From the NCBI GenBank assembly GCA_965200775.1, contig OZ241383.1, positions 806,001 through 870,000 on the forward strand: a stretch of DNA of 64,000 bases, in the 5' to 3' direction. The translations under genes were made by a program, and so were the position numbers. Shown here piece after piece: positions 8,480-17,224 of the stretch. Position 1 is the stretch's first letter, and each line of letters begins with the position of its first letter. Under the pieces are notes generated by a model. The model had not been told where the DNA came from. It ran no database searches and worked only from the letters and a program-made list of their open reading frames with translations. The DNA is from Poriferisocius sp965200775. GTDB lineage: Bacteria; Actinomycetota; Acidimicrobiia; Acidimicrobiales; Bin134.

Positions 8480-9732
8480 GCAGCACGACCATGCCGCAGA
8501 GTCCCCCAAGCCGCTCCCGGCCCCGGGCCATCCTCCATGTGGATATGGACGCCTTCTTCGTATCGGTAGAGCTGCGGAGGCGCCGAGAGCTGCGGGGACT
8601 CCCAGTGGCGGTGGGAGGGCCGGGCAGCCGGGGGGTGGTGGCTTCGGCGTCGTACGAGGCCCGGGCCTACGGGGTTCATTCGGCCATGTCGGCCACCCGG
8701 GCCCGCCGGCTGTGCCCCGACATCGTGTTCCTCCCCGACGACCACCTGCTGTACGGCGAGGTGAGTGACCGCATCATGACCACCCTGCGTTCGTTCACCC
8801 CTCTGGTTGAACCGCTGTCGGTTGACGAGGCATTCCTCGACGTGACCGGTGCCCACCGCTCCCCGGTGCAAATCGGCCACCTCATCCGGGCCGAGATTCG
8901 GGAGCAAGAGGAGATCAACTGCGCGGTCGGCGTGGCCCCGATCAAGTTCCTGGCCAAGCTGGGCTCCAAGCTGGCCAAGCCCACCCCAACCCCGGCGGGG
9001 CCGTCGGCCGGTATTGGGGTATTCGAGGTCCGGGCCGGACAGGAGCGTTCTTTTCTGGCGCCCCGCCCGGTGAGCGACATCTGGGGGGTGGGCCCGGCCA
9101 CCCTGGCCCGTCTCGACCGGATCGGCATCGCCACCATCGGCGAGCTGGCCGAGTATCCCCTGGACCGGTTGGAGGAGACCATAGGCAAAGCCCACGGCCG
9201 CCACCTCCACGACCTGGCCAACGCCATCGACCCCCGGCCTGTGGTGCCCGAGACCGAGGCCAAGTCGATGAGCAGGGAGGAGACGTTCCCCCAGGATCTG
9301 AACAGCCACGAAGCCATCGGAGCCAAGCTGGTGGCCCTCAGCGATTCGGTGGCCTCCCGGCTTCGGGCCACGGGAATGGCGGGCCGGACGATCACCCTCA
9401 AGGTGCGATTCGGGGACTTCCGCACCATCACCCGGTCGCACACCCTGGCTACACCGGTCGATTCCGGTGTGGTGCTGGCCCGAGAGGCCAAGCGGCTCCT
9501 GGAAGGGGTGGATATTGATCCGGGGGTGCGCCTGATCGGGATAGGGGTGTCGGAGTTGGAAGACCCCAGCTCACGCCAGCTCACCCTGGAGGACGCTGCG
9601 TCCAACCCTTCGTGGCACGACGTCGATCGGGCCATCTACCGGATCAGGGACAGGTTCGGAAACGAGGCTATCCACACCGGTGGAGCAGACCCAGTTCATC
9701 CCCGACCGCTGGGATGGAGCAGGCCATCGTAG
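8476..9732 (+). CDS. dinB: DNA polymerase IV (Y family)
   Basis: A 418-aa translesion polymerase. Catalytic carboxylates sit in HVDMDAFFVSVE and LSVDEAFLDVT; the helix-hairpin-helix region (DIWGVGPATLARLDRIGI) and the C-terminal little-finger domain follow. The length is slightly over the usual 350-400 aa because of a C-terminal tail that ends in HPRPLGWSRPS; no beta-clamp-binding peptide is obvious there. The GTG start overlaps the end of the NUDIX gene (GTGA). No LexA-like palindrome was noticed upstream. Confidence 0.93.
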   Translation: MSSTTMPQSPPSRSRPRAILHVDMDAFFVSVELRRRRELRGLPVAVGGPGSRGVVASASYEARAYGVHSAMSATRARRLCPDIVFLPDDHLLYGEVSDRIMTTLRSFTPLVEPLSVDEAFLDVTGAHRSPVQIGHLIRAEIREQEEINCAVGVAPIKFLAKLGSKLAKPTPTPAGPSAGIGVFEVRAGQERSFLAPRPVSDIWGVGPATLARLDRIGIATIGELAEYPLDRLEETIGKAHGRHLHDLANAIDPRPVVPETEAKSMSREETFPQDLNSHEAIGAKLVALSDSVASRLRATGMAGRTITLKVRFGDFRTITRSHTLATPVDSGVVLAREAKRLLEGVDIDPGVRLIGIGVSELEDPSSRQLTLEDAASNPSWHDVDRAIYRIRDRFGNEAIHTGGADPVHPRPLGWSRPS

Positions 9733-9772
9733 GGCCCCAGCCGTATTGGAGCTCTTTGCGACACAACTGGCA

Positions 9773-9801
9773 TTGTCTGGCCGCCCGGCCTGTGAGACAC
9801 T
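9773..9801 (+). promoter_or_regulatory. Promoter of the DUF3040 gene
   Basis: A TTGTCT -35-like box (9773-9778), a 17-bp spacer and GACACT (9796-9801), followed 6 nt later by the GTG start. The AGGGAA between them could also act as a ribosome binding site. Confidence 0.45.
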
Positions 9802-9807
9802 AGGGAA

Positions 9808-10203
9808 GTGCCACTTTCCGAGGACGAGCAACGCATCCTCAGCGAGATAGAGGAACAGCTCTACGAAACCGACCCGGTGCTGGCCCGCGAGGTCGGGCGG
9901 ACCACGGTGTTCACCCACCCGGCTCGCAACCTTCGACTGGCCATCCTGGCCTTCATCGCCGGGCTGGTGTACATGATCCTCACACTGTCCACGTCGTACT
10001 GGTTGTCGTTCATCGGATTTCTGGTCATGCTGGCAGCCTCGCTGTGGGGGTGGAGCAACCTGCGCCAACTCGGGCGTTTCGGCCTCCAGGAGATCAGCCA
10101 CAGCATCAACCGCGGCGACGTGAGCGAGTACCTGCGGTCACCAGGCCGCCGCATCTTCAACCGCTTGCGCCGGGGCGGGGCCGAGAACTCCGAGCGCGAG
10201 TAG
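9808..10203 (+). CDS. DUF3040 family membrane protein
   Basis: A 131-aa protein starting MPLSEDEQRILSEIEEQLYE, the hallmark N-terminus of DUF3040, an actinobacterial family often found next to cell-division genes. Two closely spaced transmembrane helices lie at about residues 46-64 and 66-86, followed by a basic cytoplasmic tail. Function unknown. GTG start with AGGGAA just before it. It ends 10 bp before the convergent transglutaminase gene. Confidence 0.85.
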   Translation: MPLSEDEQRILSEIEEQLYETDPVLAREVGRTTVFTHPARNLRLAILAFIAGLVYMILTLSTSYWLSFIGFLVMLAASLWGWSNLRQLGRFGLQEISHSINRGDVSEYLRSPGRRIFNRLRRGGAENSERE

Positions 10204-10213
10204 AAGAACCTAC

Positions 10214-12529
10214 CTAGCGCCGCCTCTTGAACAGGGGCCGGGGGTTGAGCTTGGCGGCCAGCAGCTTTCGGCGCCCGATGCGGAAGTACACCTCCGAGCG
10301 CACCGACGTGGACCAGGTGCGGGCCAGCCACTGCTGGCGCTCCGTGGGCTCCACAGGAGCGAAGGCCGCCGCCGCGGTCAGGTCTCCCAGGAGCCTCAGA
10401 TCGGGGGTGTGGAGCTGCACCTGACCGGTGACCCGGCGGGAAAACTCACCGTGGGTCTCATCCAGCCGGGGTGTCATTCCGATGAGAGCCAACCAGTCAA
10501 CCGTCTCGGTCCACAACAGCTTGATCCTCTCCCGGTTGTCCGCCGCTCTGCGGTGTCGAATCTGCCGCTGCACCAGCTTGAACCAGGGGATGAGCAGGAT
10601 CAGCGCTACCACTCCGGCAATGGCCAGAATCACCGCCCACATCGTTCCGCTTACACCGCCGCCCTCGTCGTCAACCGGAGCCACCGAATCCCCGCTGACG
10701 GGCTGGTCGGGAGGGTTGAGGTTCCCGAAATCGAACGGATCGCCGAAGGCACCATCCGATTCGAGGTCGGAGGCCGGATCGGGGGTTGGCGCCGCCGGAC
10801 CGCTGGTGTCCTGGCTCTCGGCCACACCGGTGTAGTTCTGGGCTCCCGGAGCGCCCCGACCCGGAGTGGGCTCGAACGGCACCCATCCCGCTCCGGCCAG
10901 GAACACCTCGGGCCAGGCGTGAGCGTGCTTGCCCCTAACTAGGTAGAGGTCGGGGTCGGACGGATCGGATTCGCCCACCGTGAACCCGACCGCCACCCGA
11001 GCGGGCAGTCCCACCGACCGGGCCATAGCGGCAAACGTCCCGGCGAACTGCTCGCAGTAGCCCCGGCGGGTGGACAGGAACTCCTCGATGCGGTTACCGG
11101 AATGGCCCGATGAGACACCGGGGTCGTAGGTGAAGTCCCCGCGGCGGAAGTAGTCCTGTAGAGCCAGCGCTTGCTCGTAGCCCGAGGTTGCCCCGGCGGT
11201 CACCTCGGCTGCCAGCACCCGCACCTGGGGGCTGAAGTCTGGGGGTAGCGCGGTGTTGTCGTCGGGCACCGGGCTCTGGGCGGCTGAAAGGGGAATGGCC
11301 CGCAAAGCGTCGGGGTCGAAACGAGGCAGCGCCGAGGAGACGGTGTAAGCGATCCCGTTTGAGCTGGGCAGCGACCGTCCCACGATGAGCGTGGATGAGG
11401 AGGGTTCGTAGCTGATGTCGGTGGTGTCGGACTCCAGGTAACGGGGCTCGAAGGCGGCCGGCAGCCACACTGCGGCAAGACGCTCGATGGCGAACTCCTG
11501 GATCGACTCCTCCACGCTGGTCCCCGACTGGATCAGGGATGGCAGCACAGAGGGTTTGGCCCCGTAGTCGGCCCGCGATGTCCACACCTGGCCGTCGAAC
11601 TGGTTGAGCGAGGTCAGGCGCCAGTACGACCGCTGGTCGGCTCGGACCCGGAACATCACCGTTTCCGACTGGTTCACCAGGCGGCCTCTTATGTCCACCA
11701 GTGGGCTGATGACCACCCGGGAGGGCCTGCTCTCGCCGCGTTCCGTCACCTCTTGGAGGTCGATGATGGGATCCTGGTTGCTGCCCCACACCGGTCCGGC
11801 GACCATCGCTCCCCCCAGGGCGATCACCGCGAAGACCGTCCCGCCCGATAGCAGCGCTCGCCGCCCCGCCCGGGCCCGGGTGCCGCCTCCCAGCCACGAC
11901 ACGTCCGCCGCCTGGGCGACCACCCGGTGAACCACAGCGAACACCAGCAGAGCGGCGGTGAACACCCCGATGGTCAAGGCCCGGTGGCGTTCGTCGCCCA
12001 CCCCGCCGATGAAGCCGACCGCAGCAGTGGCCAGGAGCATCGGCTCCAGCAGGGCCCGGTTTCGCATGGCAATCGAGTCGACGAGGAAAGCGAGCAACCA
12101 AACCGCACCCACCGCGCAGATAACGAAACCGTCCACCGGCTCCACCGGAGGGCTGAGATCGCCAAACGAGGTCCATGCCCGCTCCACGTCATTGGCCATG
12201 ACCGACCATGTGTCACCGAACGGCAGCCCAAAGTAAGCGGTGTCCCAGTAGACCAACCAGGTGGCGACGAGCACCAGGCCGGCCCCGCTCACCAGAGCAG
12301 AAACCGGAAAGCCCCACCCGATTCGGCGTACCACCAGGGCCAGCAGGTGTGCGGCTGCCGCGGCGACAACAACCGGTGCAACCCAGGCGTCACCCTCGAA
12401 CAGCCGGACCAGGCAGAAAACCGTGGCCGAGGTGAGGATCATCCCGGCGGCCTCGAGGGCCACTACCTGGGCCACGAAGCGCCCGCTGGTCGTTGTCGCA
12501 GGCGGGGTCTTTGCTTGGGGCGAGGTCAT
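10214..12529 (-). CDS. Transglutaminase-like membrane protein (DUF3488/TgpA type)
   Basis: A 771-aa protein with several N-terminal transmembrane helices, a large extracytoplasmic domain containing a transglutaminase core, one more helix (about 625-650) and a cytoplasmic C-terminal domain. The core shows the Cys in RRGYCEQFAGTFAAMARSVG, the His in GKHAHAWPEVF and FEPTPG where the third residue lies. It forms the last gene of a moxR / DUF58 / transglutaminase operon, overlapping the DUF58 gene by four bases (ATGA). In this arrangement such proteins are thought to process or cross-link envelope proteins, but the target is unknown. Confidence 0.9.
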   Translation of the reverse strand: MTSPQAKTPPATTTSGRFVAQVVALEAAGMILTSATVFCLVRLFEGDAWVAPVVVAAAAAHLLALVVRRIGWGFPVSALVSGAGLVLVATWLVYWDTAYFGLPFGDTWSVMANDVERAWTSFGDLSPPVEPVDGFVICAVGAVWLLAFLVDSIAMRNRALLEPMLLATAAVGFIGGVGDERHRALTIGVFTAALLVFAVVHRVVAQAADVSWLGGGTRARAGRRALLSGGTVFAVIALGGAMVAGPVWGSNQDPIIDLQEVTERGESRPSRVVISPLVDIRGRLVNQSETVMFRVRADQRSYWRLTSLNQFDGQVWTSRADYGAKPSVLPSLIQSGTSVEESIQEFAIERLAAVWLPAAFEPRYLESDTTDISYEPSSSTLIVGRSLPSSNGIAYTVSSALPRFDPDALRAIPLSAAQSPVPDDNTALPPDFSPQVRVLAAEVTAGATSGYEQALALQDYFRRGDFTYDPGVSSGHSGNRIEEFLSTRRGYCEQFAGTFAAMARSVGLPARVAVGFTVGESDPSDPDLYLVRGKHAHAWPEVFLAGAGWVPFEPTPGRGAPGAQNYTGVAESQDTSGPAAPTPDPASDLESDGAFGDPFDFGNLNPPDQPVSGDSVAPVDDEGGGVSGTMWAVILAIAGVVALILLIPWFKLVQRQIRHRRAADNRERIKLLWTETVDWLALIGMTPRLDETHGEFSRRVTGQVQLHTPDLRLLGDLTAAAAFAPVEPTERQQWLARTWSTSVRSEVYFRIGRRKLLAAKLNPRPLFKRRR

Positions 12530-13863
12530 GGGCAGCGGTCGAGGATTTCCAGGGTGGGCGGTTCCGCCGAGACCGGCCCGGCCGCAGTCCGGTAAGCGAG
12601 CGGAGCGGACACCGCCAGCTCGTTCCAGGCATCGGCAAATCCCTGAGGTTCCTCGACCATCACCAGGTTGGTGCCGACGCCAACCTGGGGCGGTGCCTCC
12701 CTCAGCGGTTGGGTCGGCCTGGGGCGGCGAAATGCGGCGAACCTGTCCACCTGCTCGGTGGGTTCCGCCTCCCCGAACAGCACCACCGTCTTGGAGTTGA
12801 ACTGCGAGCCCACCGACGCCAGCGCTGTGGCCTCGGCGCCGTCCAGGGCGGCCACCACCGCCACCAACAGCTCACCGCCCGGTTCGTGGCTGATCCTGTC
12901 CACGGTGGCCTCGAGGCTGCCGTGGTCGGGGTTGACCAGCGCCAGGTGTTCGAATATCCGGTACAGGTGGGCGGAACTCGACCCGTAGCCACTATCGAAT
13001 TCGGCGGTGGTGACCAGCCGGACCCGGTCCCCTCGGCGCTGGCCGGCCCGGCAGATGCTGGCCGCTGCCGACACCATGGCCTCGAATCGTTCCCCGTCGC
13101 CCACGGCCTCGGCGGGCGGGTTGAGCAAGGCTCTGCGGGTGTCGAGCACCACCGTGGTATGGGTGGGGGCGAACTCCTCGAACTGGCGGACGATCAGCTC
13201 GTCGTGATGGGCCGACAATCTCCAGTGGATGCGCCGGGGGTCGTCGCCGGTCTGAAACGGGCGCATTCCGTACAGCTCGTCGCTGCTCTGGGTCACCGGG
13301 TTGCAACGGACGGCGTCGAAGGTGCCCCCCGCCCGTCGTGGAGGCGGGCCGATGTGTACCACCGCTGGGTACACCAAGGCCTCGGCGGTGGGGCCGGTTT
13401 CGATGCGCCGTGTGGATACTCCGAGCGGGTCGGCCAGCGTCACCGCCAGAGGTCCCGACTCCATCCTCCCCCTGGTAACCGCCGTCAGCCGGTATGAGAC
13501 GGTCAGGTCGCCTCGACCGGGAATCGGGGTCAACAGCACGTTGGGGGAACCGAAATGATCGGTGGCATTCTGTGTGGCGAAGGAGAACCGGTCGACCAAT
13601 CGCAGCACCGGGGTGGGCAGGAAGCGGGGGTTGGCCAGCTCCAGCTGAACACGGATGTTCTCGCCAACGTGGACCTGCTGGGGCCGGATGGTGCGGGTTG
13701 TCACCTTGAGGGTTCCCCGGCACCTCACGTATAGCACCGACAGGACGGCCACAACGACTCCCGCGGTGCCCACCGCCAACAGTTCGACCAGGCCGAACAA
13801 AGGGCCGGACGCGGCCAGCAGCCCCGAAAGGACCAGGAGTAACCAGCCGCCGGGCGTGGGCAC
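12526..13863 (-). CDS. DUF58 domain protein
   Basis: A 445-aa protein with two N-terminal transmembrane segments (LLLVLSGLLAASGPLFGLVE and a following helix), a beta-rich domain, and the central DUF58 signature GDDPRRIHWRLSAHHDELIV in a vWA-like fold. Partner of MoxR ATPases in the widespread MoxR / DUF58 / transglutaminase gene set. It overlaps the next gene at ATGA and follows moxR by 73 bp. The molecular role is not established. Confidence 0.9.
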   Translation of the reverse strand: MPTPGGWLLLVLSGLLAASGPLFGLVELLAVGTAGVVVAVLSVLYVRCRGTLKVTTRTIRPQQVHVGENIRVQLELANPRFLPTPVLRLVDRFSFATQNATDHFGSPNVLLTPIPGRGDLTVSYRLTAVTRGRMESGPLAVTLADPLGVSTRRIETGPTAEALVYPAVVHIGPPPRRAGGTFDAVRCNPVTQSSDELYGMRPFQTGDDPRRIHWRLSAHHDELIVRQFEEFAPTHTTVVLDTRRALLNPPAEAVGDGERFEAMVSAAASICRAGQRRGDRVRLVTTAEFDSGYGSSSAHLYRIFEHLALVNPDHGSLEATVDRISHEPGGELLVAVVAALDGAEATALASVGSQFNSKTVVLFGEAEPTEQVDRFAAFRRPRPTQPLREAPPQVGVGTNLVMVEEPQGFADAWNELAVSAPLAYRTAAGPVSAEPPTLEILDRCP

Positions 13864-13936
13864 GGTCAGCCGCCCGGTCGGCAGCGGGGATGGAAGGCAG
13901 CGAGCACGGGGCGGTCTCCGTGGAAGGCGCGGGGGT

Positions 13937-14908
13937 TCAACCCACCGGAGCTGGGACCGAGCTCATGACATCGTCCACGATCTGGGCCGCCTGCGTGCCC
14001 CGGGCCCGGGCCTGGGGGCTCAACAGCAGCCGGTGGGTCAGAACCGGGCCGGCAAGTTGCTTGATGTCATCGGGGATCACGAAGTCCCGGCCCTCGGAGG
14101 CGGCTCGTACCCGGCCGGCCCGCTGGAGGGCAAGGGTGGCTCTGGTGGACATCCCCAGGATGAGGCTGGGGTGGTCTCGGGTGGCGTTGGCGATCTGCAC
14201 CAGGTAGCGCTTGATGTCCGGTGCCAGGTAGATCGAGTTGGCCTGGTCGGCCAGGGAGATGATGGTGTCAGCGTCGGCCACAGGGGTCAGGGAGTCCAGC
14301 GGGTTCTCGGACCCGTGGGTATCGAGGATCTCCAGCTCGGCCTGCTTTGCGGGGTAGCCCAACTCGATGCGCATCAAGAAGCGGTCGAGCTGGCTCTCGG
14401 GGAGCGGGTACGTGCCCTCGTGCTCCAGCGGGTTCTGGGTGGCGATCACCATGAACGGCCGGGGGAGGGTATGGGTGGTGCCGTCCACGGTGACCTGCCT
14501 CTCGGCCATGGCCTCAAGCAGGGCCGACTGGGTTTTGGGGGAGGCACGGTTGATCTCGTCGGCCACCGTGATGCCGGCGAACACCGGTCCGGGCATGAAC
14601 TCCAGCTTGTTGCTGACCCGGTTCCAGATGGTGGTGCCCACCACATCGGACGGCAGCAGGTCGGGGGTGAACTGGACCCGGCCGAACTCAGCCTGCACCG
14701 AAACGGCCAGGGCCTTGGCCAGGCTGGTCTTGCCCACCCCGGGGGCGTCCTCGATGAGCAGGTGGCCCTCGGACAGGAGGCAGATGACGGCCAGCTCCAG
14801 AGCTTCGGGCTTCCCGACGATGGCCCGGCCGGTGTTGTTCACGATGGCGTGGAACTGCTCGGCGAACCGTTCCCCGGATTGCTCTCGGCTTGCGTCTTGA
14901 ATCGCCAT
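13937..14908 (-). CDS. MoxR family AAA+ ATPase
   Basis: A 323-aa MoxR-type AAA ATPase, a chaperone-like enzyme that assembles or activates partner proteins. Walker A is DAPGVGKTSLAKALA, Walker B is FAGITVADEINRASP (DE pair), and the sensor region IATQNPLEHEGTYPLPE is typical. It is the first gene of the operon with DUF58 and transglutaminase. The upstream side holds a 58-bp tandem duplication belonging to the end of the DUF2889 gene. Confidence 0.93.
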   Translation of the reverse strand: MAIQDASREQSGERFAEQFHAIVNNTGRAIVGKPEALELAVICLLSEGHLLIEDAPGVGKTSLAKALAVSVQAEFGRVQFTPDLLPSDVVGTTIWNRVSNKLEFMPGPVFAGITVADEINRASPKTQSALLEAMAERQVTVDGTTHTLPRPFMVIATQNPLEHEGTYPLPESQLDRFLMRIELGYPAKQAELEILDTHGSENPLDSLTPVADADTIISLADQANSIYLAPDIKRYLVQIANATRDHPSLILGMSTRATLALQRAGRVRAASEGRDFVIPDDIKQLAGPVLTHRLLLSPQARARGTQAAQIVDDVMSSVPAPVG

Positions 14909-14921
14909 GTCGATCAGTTTC

Positions 14922-15037
14922 TCAGGTTCTGTTTGTTTTCGGGAGTTGGGGCCGGCGCTCGGCCATGTTGGTGAGCCTTTCAGGTTCTGTTTGTTTTCGG
15001 GAGTTGGGGCCAGCGGCCTTCCATATCGGTGAGCATC
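14922..15037 (-). repeat. 58-bp tandem duplication of the DUF2889 gene's 3' end
   Basis: Copy A (14980-15037) contains the last codons and TGA stop of the DUF2889 gene. Copy B (14922-14979) is 84% identical, and its first 32 bases are perfect. Copy B would encode the same C-terminal PQLPKTNRT and its own TGA, but in another frame because 58 is not a multiple of three. Confidence 0.85.
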
Positions 15038-15792
15038 GCGTCGGGGCTGGGGCCGTGGTCGCGGAGCGTTCCCCGGCGTCGGAAAGCAACCCGGTAGCGC
15101 TCGGGTTGGGATGTCCAGCAGACATCGGGAGAAAGGCCCGACTCCACGGCGTCGTCGCAGTCCTCCAGCTCGCTGCGCCGGGCCGCGGACAGCCAGGAGG
15201 TGCGCTGGAGCACCCAGGCCGCTTCAGCCTCGTCCGGCCCAAAAGTCTGCTCGCACCACGGAAGGAACCCGCCCTTTATCCGGCGGCCAGCGAACGGCTC
15301 CGGTGATTCGATCTCCAGGTTGGTTCCCATCCGCCAACGGAGTACCTCCACACCGTCTCGTGCGACCCACGCGTCAAACGGGGGCTGGTCCCAGTCGGGG
15401 ACGGTGGCGTCGTACTGGCGAACGCCGGTCTCACCCCGGGCAGCGTGGAGCACCCCGAGCACGGCGGCGTCGTAGAGATGGGTGCATTGTTGGCGGACAT
15501 CGGTCCAGGTGAACACCTCGGTAGCGGCGTCGGAGAGGGGGCATCCCACCAGGAGTTCGAGCTGGTCGAGGGCGCCCGAGCACGGCTCCCAGGGCATTCG
15601 AGGCCCCGCAGCCTCCACGCCGGTGATGCGCCGGCCGTCGTGGCTAAGGGCCGCCTCGTAGTGATGCATGTCGTCCTCGAGGCCGACCACCACCGTCTGG
15701 TCGTCGGGGGCGATCATCCGCAGGCGTCGGCGGAACGAGCCGCTGCCGTGGCGGTTGCGGACCAGCTCGGGCATCATCCGATGTTGGCACAC
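14980..15792 (-). CDS. DUF2889 family protein
   Basis: A 270-aa soluble protein resembling DUF2889: an N-terminal RRRLRMIAPDDQTVVVGLED strand pair, DDMHHYEAALSHDGRRITGV, RMPWEPCSGALDQLELLVG, and a conserved His/Cys-containing central part (CTHLYDAAVLGVLHAAR). No catalytic role is known. The C-terminal 19 residues are duplicated just downstream (58-bp tandem repeat). The ATG at 15792 is used; ATG 15777/15774 are alternatives. It is divergent from the MFS gene. Confidence 0.65.
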   Translation of the reverse strand: MCQHRMMPELVRNRHGSGSFRRRLRMIAPDDQTVVVGLEDDMHHYEAALSHDGRRITGVEAAGPRMPWEPCSGALDQLELLVGCPLSDAATEVFTWTDVRQQCTHLYDAAVLGVLHAARGETGVRQYDATVPDWDQPPFDAWVARDGVEVLRWRMGTNLEIESPEPFAGRRIKGGFLPWCEQTFGPDEAEAAWVLQRTSWLSAARRSELEDCDDAVESGLSPDVCWTSQPERYRVAFRRRGTLRDHGPSPDAMLTDMEGRWPQLPKTNRT

Positions 15793-15852
15793 CGTCTGGT
15801 GGTTGGATGGGTCGTGACAGCCGGTTCACAGGCGGACCACTAGTACTGTCGG

Positions 15853-17088
15853 TTGAACGTGCCCGCAGATCCCTCGCCAACCCGTGCCCTATCCCATCCG
15901 GGGTTCGTTCTGTTCTTCATCGGCGTGTCCATCGCCACAACGGGCCAGTTCATGCAGTCGTTGGCCGTTCCGTTCCACGTCAACGAGCTGACCGACTCGA
16001 ACGCCTGGGTGGGCAGCGCTGCGTTCGCCGTGCTGGTCCCGTCGCTGGTAGTGACCCCGGTGGCGGGGATCTGGAGCGACCGGATTAGCCGCAAGGCCAT
16101 CCTGATCACCTCCTTCAGCCTGCAGATGGCCATCTCGGTCTTGTACCTGGGGCTGTACTTGGCCGATGCACTCAGCCCGTGGGTGATAATCGGACTCCAG
16201 TTGGTGGTGGGGGTGGCGTCGGGGTTCCAGTGGGCCCCCACCCAGGCGATGACCGCCCTGTTGGTGCCAGCCGAGGATCTGGTGTCGGCGGTGCGCTTCG
16301 TGTCGTTGTCCTTCACTGCCGGGCGTGCGGCCGGCCCGGCTTTGGCCGGTTTGACCCTCTGGTTGTGGGGTCCGGGGCCGGCGTTTGCCGTCACCATCGT
16401 CGGCTTCGTCTTCGGACTTGCCTTTCTGGCTCCGATCACGCTGCGCCCATCCGCTCCGGTGGCTAGGGAGCCTTTCCTGGTGCAGTTCGCCCAGGGCGTC
16501 TCCTACATCCGCCGGCGTCCGGCCATGCGACTGGCGGTGAGCACTTCGTTCGTGGTGGCCGTGACCGGAGCGGTGTTCGCGTTCGCCCTGGTGGCGAGCG
16601 TGGCCGACGATGTGTTTTCCCTTGGCGATGGCGGGCTGGGCTGGCTCACCGCCACGTTCGGGGTCGGGTCGCTGGTGGCCGGGCTGTATGTCACCCGGTA
16701 CGGCGACCTCATTGCCCGGTCACGCACCGAGACCATCGCCGTGGGGGTGTACGCCGCGGGGATACTGCTGGCTGGGGCCACTCCCTGGCTGGTGATCGGT
16801 CTGTTGGGGTACTTCATATTCGGGATGGCCCACATGGCCCACGGCGTAACCACCAACAGCGCCCTGCAGGTGCAGGTGGACGAGCAGTTCCGGGGCCGGG
16901 TGGTCTCGGTGTGGATGATGTCGGTGCTGGCTGGGCTGCCCTTGGGGGCCTTTGTCGGGGGTTTCTTGGGCGATCTGGTCTCGGTGCGATTCGTGTTGCT
17001 TCTGTACGGGGGGATTCTGGCCGCGTTCTGGGCGATAACCGCCATCAGATCCAAGGGTTTCGCCGAGCTTGATCTGGGACAGGGGTGA
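15853..17088 (+). CDS. MFS transporter
   Basis: A protein of about 410 aa with roughly twelve hydrophobic helices and the loop motif GIWSDRISRKAIL between helices 2 and 3, typical of the enterobactin-exporter/DHA3 (MFS_3) branch of drug or metabolite exporters. The substrate is unknown. Start is TTG 15853 or GTG 15859; a TACTGT hexamer (15844-15849) lies just upstream. Its last codons (KGFAELDLGQG-stop) are imperfectly duplicated 58 bp further on. Confidence 0.85.
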   Translation: MNVPADPSPTRALSHPGFVLFFIGVSIATTGQFMQSLAVPFHVNELTDSNAWVGSAAFAVLVPSLVVTPVAGIWSDRISRKAILITSFSLQMAISVLYLGLYLADALSPWVIIGLQLVVGVASGFQWAPTQAMTALLVPAEDLVSAVRFVSLSFTAGRAAGPALAGLTLWLWGPGPAFAVTIVGFVFGLAFLAPITLRPSAPVAREPFLVQFAQGVSYIRRRPAMRLAVSTSFVVAVTGAVFAFALVASVADDVFSLGDGGLGWLTATFGVGSLVAGLYVTRYGDLIARSRTETIAVGVYAAGILLAGATPWLVIGLLGYFIFGMAHMAHGVTTNSALQVQVDEQFRGRVVSVWMMSVLAGLPLGAFVGGFLGDLVSVRFVLLLYGGILAAFWAITAIRSKGFAELDLGQG

Positions 17089-17153
17089 TGCCGGTGTCGG
17101 TTGGGGAGCTGATGGTTTCGCCGGGCCTGATCTGGAACGGGGATGATGCCGGA
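17056..17153 (+). repeat. 58-bp tandem duplication of the MFS gene's 3' end
   Basis: GGTTTCGCCG begins at 17056 in the MFS gene and again at 17114. Forty bases align with six mismatches, and both copies hold a TGA (17086-17088 and 17144-17146) exactly 58 bp apart. The second copy is out of frame with the gene. Confidence 0.75.
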
Positions 17154-17224
17154 GCGGGAAGTGTGATGACATGGGGGAGGGTTGGCGGGGTTGGGAAGTA
17201 CCCGCCGGCAAAGGAGGCCAAACC

